DNA from: Methanocorpusculum sp.
GTDB lineage: Archaea > Halobacteriota > Methanomicrobia > Methanomicrobiales > Methanocorpusculaceae
DNA: 13,557 bases
NCBI GenBank assembly: GCA_029987245.1
Contig: DALTWG010000047.1
Coordinates: 1 to 13,557, forward strand
Reading direction: 5' to 3'
Shown here: piece after piece, positions 1-6,776 of the stretch
How the letters are laid out: every line of letters starts with the position of its first letter
How positions within the stretch are numbered: position 1 is the stretch's first letter
Translations under genes and position numbers: made by a program
The notes under the pieces: model-generated
The model's database searches: none
What the model was told of the DNA's origin: nothing
The model's input: only the letters and a program-made list of their open reading frames with translations

Positions 1-258
1 GCAAAGAAAGCGGCTAAAGCCCCGGTAAAGAAGGCGGCCGAACCCGCTGCAAAAGCCCCCGCAAAGAAAGCGGCTAAAGCCCCAGCAAAAGCCCCGGCAA
101 AGAAAGCGGCAAAAACCCCCGCGAAGAAAACGGAAAAGCCCGCGGTGCAAGCCCCCGAAGAGGAAATAAAGCCGGAACCGGTCACTGAACCCGAAATCAA
201 AAAAGAGCCGGAAAAGCCCGCAGCAAAACCGGCAAAACCGGCAAAACCCGCAAAACCT
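1..258 (+). repeat. Repetitive DNA encoding the Lys/Ala/Pro tail of TFE
   Basis: Bases 1-23 recur exactly at 61-83, 60 bp apart and in frame, and further variants follow to about 130. A second array at 223-258 is four 9-bp units (GCAAAACCG twice, then GCAAAACCC and GCAAAACCT) encoding AKP-type triplets. The in-frame repeats suggest growth by slippage or unequal recombination. The array may extend upstream of the window. Confidence 0.85.
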
Positions 259-783
259 GCGCGCGTTCTCTCCCCTGAAGAACTCCTGAAAAACCCGGCT
301 GTATATCAATATCTCTATAAACTGGTCGGCGAAGAAGGAATCTCTTTAGTCTACACCTGCCCGAAAGAAGAATTAAGCGACGAAGACATAGCCGAACGCA
401 CGGGAATAAACTTAAACAGCGTCCGCCACTCGCTCTACAACTTATATGAACACCGCCTCGCCGAATACCGCAGAATCAAAAACAATGAAACCGGCTGGCT
501 CACCTACCTCTGGAAACTGCGGATAGACAACATGGAATCCGTTCTCAGGGCCGAAATGCAGTTTGCCGCCGAAAAACTTGCCTCCCGCCTGAAATACGAC
601 GAAACCAACGACTTCTATCAGTGCAAAAACTGCGGTGCGATGGTCACCTTTAATGAAGCAATGTCGCGGGACTTTGTCTGCTCCCGGTGCGGCGAAATGC
701 TGGACCACTTTGACGCGGAACTGCTGGTCAATGCGCTTTCCCGCCGTGTTGAAAAGATGAAGAAATCTCTGTCCGGAGAATAA
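1..783 (+). CDS. tfe: Transcription factor E (TFE, TFIIE-alpha homologue), 5' end outside window
   Basis: TFE assists TBP/TFB/RNA polymerase in promoter opening and stabilises initiation complexes. The frame is open from base 1 with no stop, so the gene begins upstream; the GTG at 145 lies inside the frame and is very unlikely to be the start. In window residues, 1-88 form a low-complexity tail (AKKAAKAP-type repeats, then acidic Glu/Pro stretches, then KPA repeats). About 96-170 is the winged-helix domain (SPEELLKNPAVYQYLYKLVG, then SDEDIAERTGINLNSVRHSL). About 205-240 is a zinc ribbon with C208, C211, C227 and C230 (CKNC and CSRC). The core of about 170 residues matches the usual length of archaeal TFE, so the tail is an extra. 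A GGAG at 775-778 near the 3' end serves the next gene, which starts directly after the TAA. The family call is secure; the role of the tail is unknown. Confidence 0.93.
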   Translation, partial: AKKAAKAPVKKAAEPAAKAPAKKAAKAPAKAPAKKAAKTPAKKTEKPAVQAPEEEIKPEPVTEPEIKKEPEKPAAKPAKPAKPAKPARVLSPEELLKNPAVYQYLYKLVGEEGISLVYTCPKEELSDEDIAERTGINLNSVRHSLYNLYEHRLAEYRRIKNNETGWLTYLWKLRIDNMESVLRAEMQFAAEKLASRLKYDETNDFYQCKNCGAMVTFNEAMSRDFVCSRCGEMLDHFDAELLVNALSRRVEKMKKSLSGE

Positions 784-1260
784 ATGGATTATATCCGGAT
801 ACTTTTTTCACGCGGCTGCGACGACGGCGTGGTAAAACACTGCAAAAAAGTTGCAAAGGCAGCCTCCCGCTATCACGGCGCCTCGGTTGACGATTCCCTG
901 GTCTATGCCGGGGCAATTATGCATGATGTCGGGAGATGCGTTACGCATTCCATTCATCACGCGGCAGAAGGGGCGCGCATTTGCGAGGAAATGGAAATGC
1001 CCGCCGGACTCACGCATATTGTGCGCTCGCACACCGGTGCGGGGCTTTCAGCCGAAGAAGCCTCCCTTCTCGGCCTTGAACCCGAAGATGCGCTGCCTTT
1101 GACGCTTGAAGCAAAAATCGTGGCGCACGCGGATAATCTGGTAAAAGGCTCGCGCAAAATTACCATGTGCGAACGCATGATGCTGATTGCGGATTTGCCG
1201 GCCCGCTCGAAAAAAGCGATTGCGCGCCTGGCGTTTGAAGTGGAACTTTTGCGCGAATAA
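784..1260 (+). CDS. HD-domain phosphohydrolase (TIGR00295-like)
   Basis: A 158-residue protein with the HD metal-dependent phosphohydrolase signature: H19, the H47-D48 doublet in AGAIMHDVGR, further histidines H58, H59, H78 and H83, and D117 in IVAHADN. These fit the H...HD...D metal ligands of the superfamily. The likely activity is hydrolysis of a phosphate ester or nucleotide, but the substrate is unknown. The sequence resembles the small archaeal HD family TIGR00295 by recollection. The ATG immediately follows the TAA of TFE (zero spacing), with GGAG at 775-778 five bases upstream, so the two genes are almost certainly co-transcribed and translationally coupled. Whether it works with TFE or is only a passenger cannot be told. 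Confidence 0.87.
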   Translation: MDYIRILFSRGCDDGVVKHCKKVAKAASRYHGASVDDSLVYAGAIMHDVGRCVTHSIHHAAEGARICEEMEMPAGLTHIVRSHTGAGLSAEEASLLGLEPEDALPLTLEAKIVAHADNLVKGSRKITMCERMMLIADLPARSKKAIARLAFEVELLRE

Positions 1261-1301
1261 CTTTCCAAGTGATTAAGTCCTATCAGCGCCAATATATACG
1301 C

Positions 1302-2552
1302 ATGATTTGGCAGCCGGTAACAGTTGAAGCCTGGAAAGAAAACAGGCGCGGCTCTCTTGCGGACGTAAAAGAGGCCGTTTCGGCAATAATTAATGACGTT
1401 AAGGAAAACGGCGACGCAGCGCTTTTTGCGCTCACGGAAAAATTCGACCGGCAAAAACTCGCCACGCTGAAAATCTCCCGCGGGCAGATTGAAGAAGCCT
1501 ACGAAAAAGTCGACCCCGCGCTGGTGCAGGCGCTCTGTGAGGCAGAGGCGCGCATTACCCAGTTTCATGAACTCCAGAAGCCCAAAGCGCTCTGGCTCGA
1601 AGAAACCGAAGAGGGCATTACTCTTGGCGTAAAAACCACCCCGCTGGACCGCGTGGGCGCCTATATCCCAGGGGGGCGCGCCGCCTATCCTTCGACCGTG
1701 TTAATGACCACCATAGCGGCGCGGGTTGCAGGCGTGAAAGAAATCGTGCTCTGCACCCCTCCGCCGGTGAACCCCCTGACGCTTGTTGCACTCGATATCG
1801 CAGGTGTTACCGAGGCGTATTCGATTGGCGGCGCCCAGGCAATCGCCGCCATGGCGCTGGGTACACAGACTATCCGCCCGGTGCAGAAAATTGTTGGTCC
1901 CGGCAACGTGTTCGTAACCCAGGCGAAAATGATGCTGCGCGAGTATGCGGAAATTGATTTCCCCGCGGGCCCGAGCGAAATCGGCGTCCTTGCGGATGAT
2001 TCGGCAAATCCGGTCTTTGTCGCCGCAGATATTTTAGCGCAGGCAGAGCACGACCCCAATGCGGCCTGCGTTTTAGTAACGCCGGATGCCGCCTTCGCCG
2101 GTGCCGTCGGCAAGGCACTTGAAGCACAGTTTGCAGCAGCGCCGCGCAAAGAAATCATCGAAAAGTCGCTTGCGCACTCGGGCTTTGTGATTGCAAAAGA
2201 TATGGAAGAAGCAATAGAGCTGATGAACGATATCGCGCCGGAACACTTGTCTATTCAGACCAAAGACCCGCTGACTACTCTTTCGGGTATCCGCCATGCA
2301 GGCTCGGTTTTCATCGGCCCCTACACCCCGGTTGCGTGCGGCGATTATGCCTCGGGCACCAATCACGTATTGCCGACGGCAGGATACGCCAAGAGCTATT
2401 CGGCATTGGATGTCAACCATTTCATGAAACGCTCGCAGGTGCAGATTGTAACCAGAGCGGGGCTTGAAACAATCGCCGAAACAATCGAAGCGCTCGCGAC
2501 CGCCGAAGGCTTGTCGGCCCACGCCGCATCGGTAAAAATAAGAAGGGAGTAA
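1302..2552 (+). CDS. hisD: Histidinol dehydrogenase HisD
   Basis: HisD catalyses the last two steps of histidine biosynthesis, oxidising L-histidinol to L-histidine with two NAD+ and a zinc ion. The family blocks appear in order: IPGGRAAYPSTVLM, YSIGGAQAIAAMALGT, KIVGPGNVFVTQAK, DFPAGPSEI, ADILAQAEHDPNA, APEHLSI and ACGDYASGTNHVLPT. Counting from the ATG at 1302, zinc ligands are expected at Q247, H250, D348 and H407, and the catalytic pair at E314 and H315; all are present. The frame also opens with GTG at 1269, adding 11 residues, but MIWQPVTVEAW is the more typical HisD beginning, so I prefer 1302. Neither start has a convincing Shine-Dalgarno. At 416 residues it is close to the usual length. 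It follows the HD gene by 41 bases, possibly in the same transcript; no other his genes are in view. Confidence 0.95.
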   Translation: MIWQPVTVEAWKENRRGSLADVKEAVSAIINDVKENGDAALFALTEKFDRQKLATLKISRGQIEEAYEKVDPALVQALCEAEARITQFHELQKPKALWLEETEEGITLGVKTTPLDRVGAYIPGGRAAYPSTVLMTTIAARVAGVKEIVLCTPPPVNPLTLVALDIAGVTEAYSIGGAQAIAAMALGTQTIRPVQKIVGPGNVFVTQAKMMLREYAEIDFPAGPSEIGVLADDSANPVFVAADILAQAEHDPNAACVLVTPDAAFAGAVGKALEAQFAAAPRKEIIEKSLAHSGFVIAKDMEEAIELMNDIAPEHLSIQTKDPLTTLSGIRHAGSVFIGPYTPVACGDYASGTNHVLPTAGYAKSYSALDVNHFMKRSQVQIVTRAGLETIAETIEALATAEGLSAHAASVKIRRE

Positions 2553-2578
2553 CCCTATCTCCCGCTCCGCACTTTTTT
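2545..2578 (+). terminator. Probable terminator after hisD
   Basis: GGGAG (2545-2549) and CTCCC (2559-2563) can pair across the hisD stop region, and a run of six T follows at 2573-2578. Archaeal termination depends mainly on the T-run, so this is plausible but weak. Confidence 0.45.
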
Positions 2579-2597
2579 GCGCCCCCAACCCCTTGAC

Positions 2598-2605
2598 TTT
2601 TATCC
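2598..2605 (+). promoter_or_regulatory. Possible TATA box for the acyl-CoA synthetase gene
   Basis: An A/T block (TTTTATCC) is centred about 29 bases upstream of the ATG at 2630. That would place the transcript start at or within a few bases of the start codon, fitting a leaderless mRNA; no Shine-Dalgarno is seen. A second A/T stretch at 2615-2620 is too close to act as the TATA box. Inference from spacing only. Confidence 0.35.
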
Positions 2606-2629
2606 TAAGACAGCAAATATAGTAGCCAT

Positions 2630-4438
2630 ATGTCTGAAAGCTACTCATATGGTGTGTCTGACAAACCGCTTCTTGGACTCACCGTCGGCCAGTTACTGAA
2701 CCGCATTGCGAGAAAATACGCCCGCAATGACGCCCTAGTAGCTTATCAGCAGAACCCCTACAGCAAGGCAATGATGGAACACCCCCTTCCGGCGCACGAA
2801 GGCCTCGTCTCCGACGAACCAAACGCCTACCGCGAAGTGCAGCGTGTAACCCGCGAGGCGGGCGTGCTTCGCTACACCTGGCGCCAGTTCCTGCAGCAGG
2901 TCAATGCTGTTGCAAAGGGACTCATGATGCTTGGAGTCGAAAAAGGCGACCGCGTTGCAATATGGGCAATGAACTATGCAGAATGGGTTTTGGTCCAGTT
3001 TGCCACCGCCAAAATCGGCGCGGTAATGGTGAATATCAACCCCGCCTACCGCACCTTTGAACTCGAATACGCGCTCAAACAGTCCGAAGTGGACACCTTG
3101 ATTCTCCAGGGCAAATTCAAGACCTCTGACTATGTCGGCATGTTCTATGAAGCCTGCCCCGAGGCATTCGAGTCCCGGGCGGGCAACATCCGCTCGGAAA
3201 AGTTCCCCTACCTGCGCAATGTCGTCTTCATGGGCGAAATCACCTACAACGGCATGTACAAATGGAGCGAACTCCTGGAAATGGGCGAGTATGTCTCCGA
3301 CGACGAACTCGAATCGCGCGAGGATTCGGTGGAATTCGATGACGCCTTGAATATCCAGTACACCTCGGGCACCACCGGATATCCCAAAGGCGTTACTTTA
3401 TCGCACCACGCCGTCTTAAACAACGGCCTTATTATCGGCGACGGCATGGGTTTTACCCCGGAGGACAAACTCTGCATTCCGGTGCCGTTCTATCATTGTT
3501 TCGGCATGGTTTTGTCCAATATGGCCTGCGTTACCCACGGGACAACCATGGTTATCCCCTGCGCGGCCTTTGAGCCTGAAGCGGTCATGCATGCAGTCGA
3601 GTCCGAGCGCTGCACCGCGCTTCACGGGGTACCCACAATGTTCATCGCCGAGCTGGACCACCCGAACTTTAATAAATATGATTTCAGCTCGCTTCGGACC
3701 GGCATTATGGCAGGTTCTCCCTGCCCTATAGAAAAGATGCGGGAGGTCGCAGAGAAGATGAATATGAAAGATATTGTGATTGTCTACGGTCAGACCGAAA
3801 CGGCGCCCGGTGTTACGATGTCGACCACCTCCGACTCGCTGGAACTGCGGGTGTCTACTGTGGGCCGTGCGTTTCCGCACACGGAGATTAAAATCATCGA
3901 CCCGAAGACGGGCAAAATTGTGCCCTATGGCGAGACCGGGGAAATCTGCGCCCGCGGCTACATGAAGATGAAAGGCTACTACAACAATCCGAACGCAACG
4001 CGCCAGTGCATTGATGAAAACAACTGGGTGCACACCGGCGACCTGGGCACGATGGATAAAGACGGCTATGTCAGAATGGTGGGCCGGTTGAAAGAGATGG
4101 TTATCCGCGGCGGCGAAAACCTGTATCCGCGTGAAATCGAGGAGTTCCTGCATATTCATCCGGATATCGAGGATGTATATGTAATAGGGGTGCCGGATGC
4201 CAAGTACGGCGAGGAGTTGTGCGCCTGGATTAGTGTTGTCGATGGCAAAACGCTTACCGCAGACGAGGTCAGAAACTTCTGCGACGGCAAAATCGCCCGG
4301 CACAAGATTCCGAAGTACTATAAGTTCGTGGATGATTTCCCGATGACGGTGACAGGCAAAATCCAGAAGGGCGAGATGCAGAAGGTTTCGATTGCCGAGC
4401 TCGGTCTGGAAGATGCTGCAAAAATCAAAACCGCATAA
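2630..4438 (+). CDS. AMP-forming acyl-CoA synthetase (ANL superfamily)
   Basis: A 602-residue member of the adenylate-forming family, which activates a carboxylic acid with ATP to an acyl-AMP and then forms the CoA thioester. Visible motifs are the phosphate loop YTSGTTGYPKG (244-254), the adenine-binding YGQTE (386-390), TGDLGTMDKDGY with D471, the hinge region GRLKEMVIRGGENLYPREIE (485-504), and the C-terminal PMTVTGKIQK with catalytic K577. It most resembles medium- and long-chain fatty-acid or aromatic acid CoA ligases rather than acetyl-CoA synthetase; the substrate cannot be read from the sequence. It is somewhat longer than the usual ~550 residues because of an extra stretch near residues 40-82. 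In a methanogen it may serve acid assimilation (fatty, branched-chain or aryl acids). It appears to be a single-gene transcript. Confidence 0.9.
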   Translation: MSESYSYGVSDKPLLGLTVGQLLNRIARKYARNDALVAYQQNPYSKAMMEHPLPAHEGLVSDEPNAYREVQRVTREAGVLRYTWRQFLQQVNAVAKGLMMLGVEKGDRVAIWAMNYAEWVLVQFATAKIGAVMVNINPAYRTFELEYALKQSEVDTLILQGKFKTSDYVGMFYEACPEAFESRAGNIRSEKFPYLRNVVFMGEITYNGMYKWSELLEMGEYVSDDELESREDSVEFDDALNIQYTSGTTGYPKGVTLSHHAVLNNGLIIGDGMGFTPEDKLCIPVPFYHCFGMVLSNMACVTHGTTMVIPCAAFEPEAVMHAVESERCTALHGVPTMFIAELDHPNFNKYDFSSLRTGIMAGSPCPIEKMREVAEKMNMKDIVIVYGQTETAPGVTMSTTSDSLELRVSTVGRAFPHTEIKIIDPKTGKIVPYGETGEICARGYMKMKGYYNNPNATRQCIDENNWVHTGDLGTMDKDGYVRMVGRLKEMVIRGGENLYPREIEEFLHIHPDIEDVYVIGVPDAKYGEELCAWISVVDGKTLTADEVRNFCDGKIARHKIPKYYKFVDDFPMTVTGKIQKGEMQKVSIAELGLEDAAKIKTA

Positions 4439-4446
4439 ATCCAATC

Positions 4447-4483
4447 TTTTTTCGACATGCTCAAATAGAGTGAGCGCTAATTA
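4447..4483 (+). promoter_or_regulatory. T-tract terminator plus promoter of first lipoprotein gene
   Basis: Six T at 4447-4452 probably end the upstream transcript. Then come CGACA, CAAATAG (4462-4468) and CTAATTA (4477-4483). CAAATAG is centred about 28 bases upstream of the ATG at 4493, the place expected for a TATA box with a near-leaderless message. The same order of elements precedes the paralogue at 4917. GCTCA (4459-4463) and TGAGC (4471-4475) form a short inverted repeat around the putative TATA box. Confidence 0.55.
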
Positions 4484-4492
4484 ACTTATGCC

Positions 4493-4849
4493 ATGAAAAA
4501 GATTGTATTAGCAGCAGGCATTTTCGTTGCCCTTATAGCAGTCGTTGCGGTTGCAGGCTGTGTCGCCTCCGACCCGATTGTCGGCACCTGGGAATCCAAG
4601 TCCGGCGTTTCCGTTCTCGGTGTGGATTTAGCCACTTCGTCTCTTACCTTCAACGCTGACGGTACCGGTTCCAGCACCGGCTCGATTGCAATTTTCTCTG
4701 CAGACACCACGTTCAACTGGAAGAAAGTCTCTGACGGCAAGTACGCAATTACCTACGGCAGCAGCGACCCGAAGGAAATTTCGGTTACCTTCACGAGCGA
4801 CGGCAAGTCTATGACGTACAATGGTACAACGTACACCAGGAAGGCGTAA
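4493..4849 (+). CDS. Small predicted lipoprotein, paralogue of the next gene
   Basis: A 118-residue protein. Residues 1-22 are a signal peptide (KK, then a hydrophobic stretch) ending in a lipobox with C23 (VAVAGC), so it is probably lipid-anchored on the outer face of the cytoplasmic membrane. The mature part has an IVGTW motif, a TFNADGTG segment, a WKKVSDGKYAI segment and a C-terminal TFTSDGKSMTY hairpin, suggesting a small beta-barrel or lipocalin-like fold; ligand and role are unknown. It shares its lipobox, GTW, NADGTG, DGK and C-terminal TR(K)A pattern with the following gene. The region upstream has no Shine-Dalgarno, so initiation may be leaderless. Confidence 0.8.
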   Translation: MKKIVLAAGIFVALIAVVAVAGCVASDPIVGTWESKSGVSVLGVDLATSSLTFNADGTGSSTGSIAIFSADTTFNWKKVSDGKYAITYGSSDPKEISVTFTSDGKSMTYNGTTYTRKA

Positions 4850-4907
4850 GCTGGAACAGCCATCCATCTTTTTTTCGACACATACAAATAGGTTAACGAC
4901 CTAATTA
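4850..4907 (+). promoter_or_regulatory. Terminator and promoter between the two lipoprotein genes
   Basis: A small hairpin, GCTG-GAA-CAGC (4850-4860), is followed by seven T at 4869-4875, a good terminator for the first lipoprotein. Then CGACA, CAAATAG (4885-4891) and CTAATTA (4901-4907) repeat the arrangement upstream of 4493. CAAATAG is about 29 bases before the ATG at 4917. The putative TATA end overlaps a perfect inverted repeat, TAGGT-TAACG-ACCTA (4890-4904), which could be an operator. Confidence 0.55.
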
Positions 4908-4916
4908 TTTATTGCT

Positions 4917-5354
4917 ATGAAGAAAGTAGTAGTAGTTTTAGGCATTTTATTAGTACTCTTTGCAGCAGTCGCTGTTGCAGGCTGTACTTCCACCGACAGC
5001 GGAAATGCAGGTCAGCAGACCGCAGCATCGACCACGGGCAGCTCTCAGTCTTCCTCCTCGGGCGACAGCAACTCTATTGCAGGAACCTGGACCTGTGAAA
5101 ACACCAAGGCACGCGACACCACTCAGGCAACCGAGGTTGTTCTGAACGCCGATGGTACCGGCACGGTAACCTATTACAAGCAGATTGTCAATGGCCCGAC
5201 CACCAACACTGTCAAGTGGTACTGGGATGACCAGGTAAAGAGATACCACATCGACTCCGGTGCAGCAACCACCTATCTCCCGACTGCCTACTATGACCTT
5301 TCCGCAGATGGAAAGACGCTGACCGGCAGCACGGCAACCTTAACCAGGGCATAA
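4917..5354 (+). CDS. Small predicted lipoprotein with Ser/Thr-rich linker
   Basis: A 145-residue paralogue of the preceding gene. The signal peptide (1-22) ends at lipobox Cys C23 (VAVAGC). A Ser/Thr/Gln/Gly-rich linker (about 24-53), absent from the neighbour, probably acts as a flexible and perhaps glycosylated tether. The folded part starts at SIAGTWTCENT and contains VVLNADGTGTVTYY, VKWYWDDQVKRYHI and LSADGKTLTG before the final TLTRA. Two regions with conserved Gly/Asp turns again suggest a small beta-sheet domain. The function is unknown; surface exposure is inferred. It has its own promoter and its own terminator, so the two paralogues are probably separate transcription units under the same control. 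Confidence 0.8.
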   Translation: MKKVVVVLGILLVLFAAVAVAGCTSTDSGNAGQQTAASTTGSSQSSSSGDSNSIAGTWTCENTKARDTTQATEVVLNADGTGTVTYYKQIVNGPTTNTVKWYWDDQVKRYHIDSGAATTYLPTAYYDLSADGKTLTGSTATLTRA

Positions 5355-5378
5355 GCCTGGTAAAAAATTCTTTTTTTT
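5343..5378 (+). terminator. Hairpin plus T8 terminator after second lipoprotein
   Basis: ACCAGG (5343-5348) pairs with CCTGGT (5356-5361) with a 7-base loop that contains the stop codon, followed by eight T at 5371-5378. This is a convincing factor-independent terminator. Confidence 0.7.
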
Positions 5379-5400
5379 TATCGTCCGGTTTCCAAACGAC

Positions 5401-5616
5401 TTATTCCACCACAAAAAGCGGTTTTGCCGCGGATGCCGCGGGCGCCTCGAATGCAATCGCCCCCAGCGGGCACAGGCGCGCGCAGAGTCTGCATGCGGGC
5501 GCGCATTTCGCTTCATCGATTTTAAGATAAGTATCAATCAACGTCAGAGCACCGTTTGGACAAACCGAAACACACGCGCCGCAGTAGCCGCAAACCTCGC
5601 GCCGTATCTGAATCAT
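5401..5616 (-). CDS. Small ferredoxin-like protein with two [4Fe-4S] motifs
   Basis: A 71-residue iron-sulfur protein. The first cluster motif is C9-xx-C12-xx-C15-xxx-C19-P. The second is C38-xxx-C42-xx-C45-xxx-C49-P, with one extra residue between its first two cysteines compared with the classic CxxC spacing. The pseudo-twofold pattern of bacterial-type 2[4Fe-4S] ferredoxins is otherwise intact, followed by a short Ala-rich C-terminal end. It likely carries low-potential electrons in the cytoplasm or acts as a small subunit of a redox enzyme; the partner is unknown. It is transcribed away from cobS and ends 22 bases beyond the T8 terminator of the lipoprotein gene. A possible TATA (TTTAAG, about 5651-5657 on the opposite strand) lies about 37 bases upstream. 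Confidence 0.85.
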   Translation of the reverse strand: MIQIRREVCGYCGACVSVCPNGALTLIDTYLKIDEAKCAPACRLCARLCPLGAIAFEAPAASAAKPLFVVE

Positions 5617-5726
5617 GCCTAAAAGATTGGCGCCCGCGGGGTAAAAACATGCTTAAATTACCTGCCCGCACCCCGCCCCCGCACCCGCATATTTAATACC
5701 TGTCGTAACCAACCAGAAAACAGCAA
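5617..5726. promoter_or_regulatory. Divergent promoter region between ferredoxin and cobS
   Basis: For cobS, CATATTTAATA (5688-5698) is a good TATA box centred 33 bases before its ATG, giving a leader of about 7 bases. For the ferredoxin, a weaker A/T block lies around 5650-5657. A 7-bp inverted repeat, GCGGGGT (5636-5642) and ACCCCGC (5670-5676), is centred on that A/T block and could be a regulatory site or chance. Confidence 0.5.
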
Positions 5727-6458
5727 ATGAAACCCCTCATCGCCCTGCTTCAGTTCACCACCATCCTTCCTTTGGGCAAACCCGCAGACTTCGACGCATT
5801 CGCGCGCCACAGCTGGATATATCCTGCAGCCGGCTACGTTACCGGCGCGCTTTGCACCATTCCCGGCCTTCTTGCCTGGTTCTTCGGCATAGACAACTCC
5901 CTGCTTACCGCAGCCGTCACCCTCGCGCTTGCCATATTTTTAACCGGCGCAAACCACTTTGACGGCCTGCTCGACTTCGGCGACGGCCTCATGGCCCACG
6001 GCGGACGCGAAAAACGCATTGCCGCAATGACTGACCGGACAACCGGCGCAGGCGCGCTCGCGCTTGGCATATTTGTTGTCCTCATCAGCTTTGCAGCCCT
6101 TGCACAGCTGCCGCCGCTTTATATCGCGCTTGCCGTACTCTGCGCCGAAATATGCGGCAAAATGAGTATGGGCCTTTCCTCGGCCCTTGGCAAACCCTTC
6201 CACGACGGCATCCAGAAATTTATCTATGACAACTCCAAACGCCGCTACTGGATATATACCATCCTTCTTGCCTGCCCGCTCATTATCTTTGGAAAATACG
6301 GCATCGCCGCGCTTGTCTGCGGCATCGCCGTGTTTTTCCTGATGTGGGCCGCCGCGCGCAGACTCTTCGGCGGCTCAAACGGCGATGTTACCGGCGCCAC
6401 CTGCGAACTAACAAAAATGATGGTGTTTGTCGTGCTTTCCCTGATGCTTACCGTCTGA
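5727..6458 (+). CDS. cobS: Adenosylcobinamide-GDP ribazoletransferase (cobalamin synthase CobS)
   Basis: CobS joins adenosylcobinamide-GDP with alpha-ribazole (or its phosphate) to make adenosylcobalamin, the last assembly step in the nucleotide-loop pathway; it works in the membrane. The 243-residue protein has the family signature GANHFDGLLDFGDGL at 74-88, the acidic follow-up motif MTDRTTGAGALALG (about 101-114), GKPFHDG and a GDVTGATCELT motif at 219-229, with several hydrophobic membrane segments between them. Length and N-terminus (LLQFTTILP) are normal, supporting the ATG at 5727. Cobamides are essential to methanogens as the cofactor of the Mtr methyltransferase. No other cob genes lie in the window. 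Its end overlaps the convergent small gene by 11 bases. Confidence 0.95.
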   Translation: MKPLIALLQFTTILPLGKPADFDAFARHSWIYPAAGYVTGALCTIPGLLAWFFGIDNSLLTAAVTLALAIFLTGANHFDGLLDFGDGLMAHGGREKRIAAMTDRTTGAGALALGIFVVLISFAALAQLPPLYIALAVLCAEICGKMSMGLSSALGKPFHDGIQKFIYDNSKRRYWIYTILLACPLIIFGKYGIAALVCGIAVFFLMWAAARRLFGGSNGDVTGATCELTKMMVFVVLSLMLTV

Positions 6459-6762
6459 GAGAAATCGAGACAAAACCCGTCCCCTCATCGTCCGCGCACT
6501 CAATATCGGTCGCATTTTTGTCTTCGCAGACCGTATTAAACATCGCCATACCCGTCATTAACTGCTCATCATATGCCATGCCGCCTTTCGAGCCGCGCAG
6601 CGCCTGCGCGTAGGGATTGGGCGAGATTCTGCGGTTGACTCTGATACCCGCGCACTTTGCGCAGAAAACACAGGTAGTATGCACCGAAACCTCTTTGCCC
6701 GCGCACATAACGGTGATTTTTCCATTGGGCTTTCTGTCAAAAGGAAGTGATTTCATACACAT
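6448..6762 (-). CDS. Small Cys-rich protein of unknown function
   Basis: A 104-residue protein I do not recognise. It begins MCMKSLPFDRKPNGKITVMCAGKE and carries a CxxCxxC motif (CVFCAKC at about 31-37), a further upstream Cys in VMCAGKE and two downstream Cys in VCEDKNATDIEC, a set able to bind zinc or an iron-sulfur cluster. The middle part (NPYAQALRGSKGGMAYDEQL) has no motif I know. ATG at 6762 has GGAG at 6772-6775 with a 9-base gap; an in-frame ATG at 6756 is an alternative, and an out-of-frame ATG at 6766 sits closest to the SD. An earlier in-frame TTG at 6831 is unlikely because it would run through the leader hairpins. The gene shares a divergent promoter region with tuf-rpsJ and overlaps the end of cobS. 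Confidence 0.68.
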   Translation of the reverse strand: MCMKSLPFDRKPNGKITVMCAGKEVSVHTTCVFCAKCAGIRVNRRISPNPYAQALRGSKGGMAYDEQLMTGMAMFNTVCEDKNATDIECADDEGTGFVSISLRR

Positions 6763-6776
6763 ACATCCTTTCTCCA

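Noticed and set aside
145..783. GTG at 145 as the start of TFE
   Set aside because: The frame is open without stop to base 1, the tail repeats run through this codon, and no SD precedes it. The gene is reported as partial from base 1.
3416..4444. Long antisense frame of 342 codons opposite the acyl-CoA synthetase
   Set aside because: It is the mirror of a confidently identified gene, with a His/Arg/Val-rich composition typical of shadow frames and no motifs.
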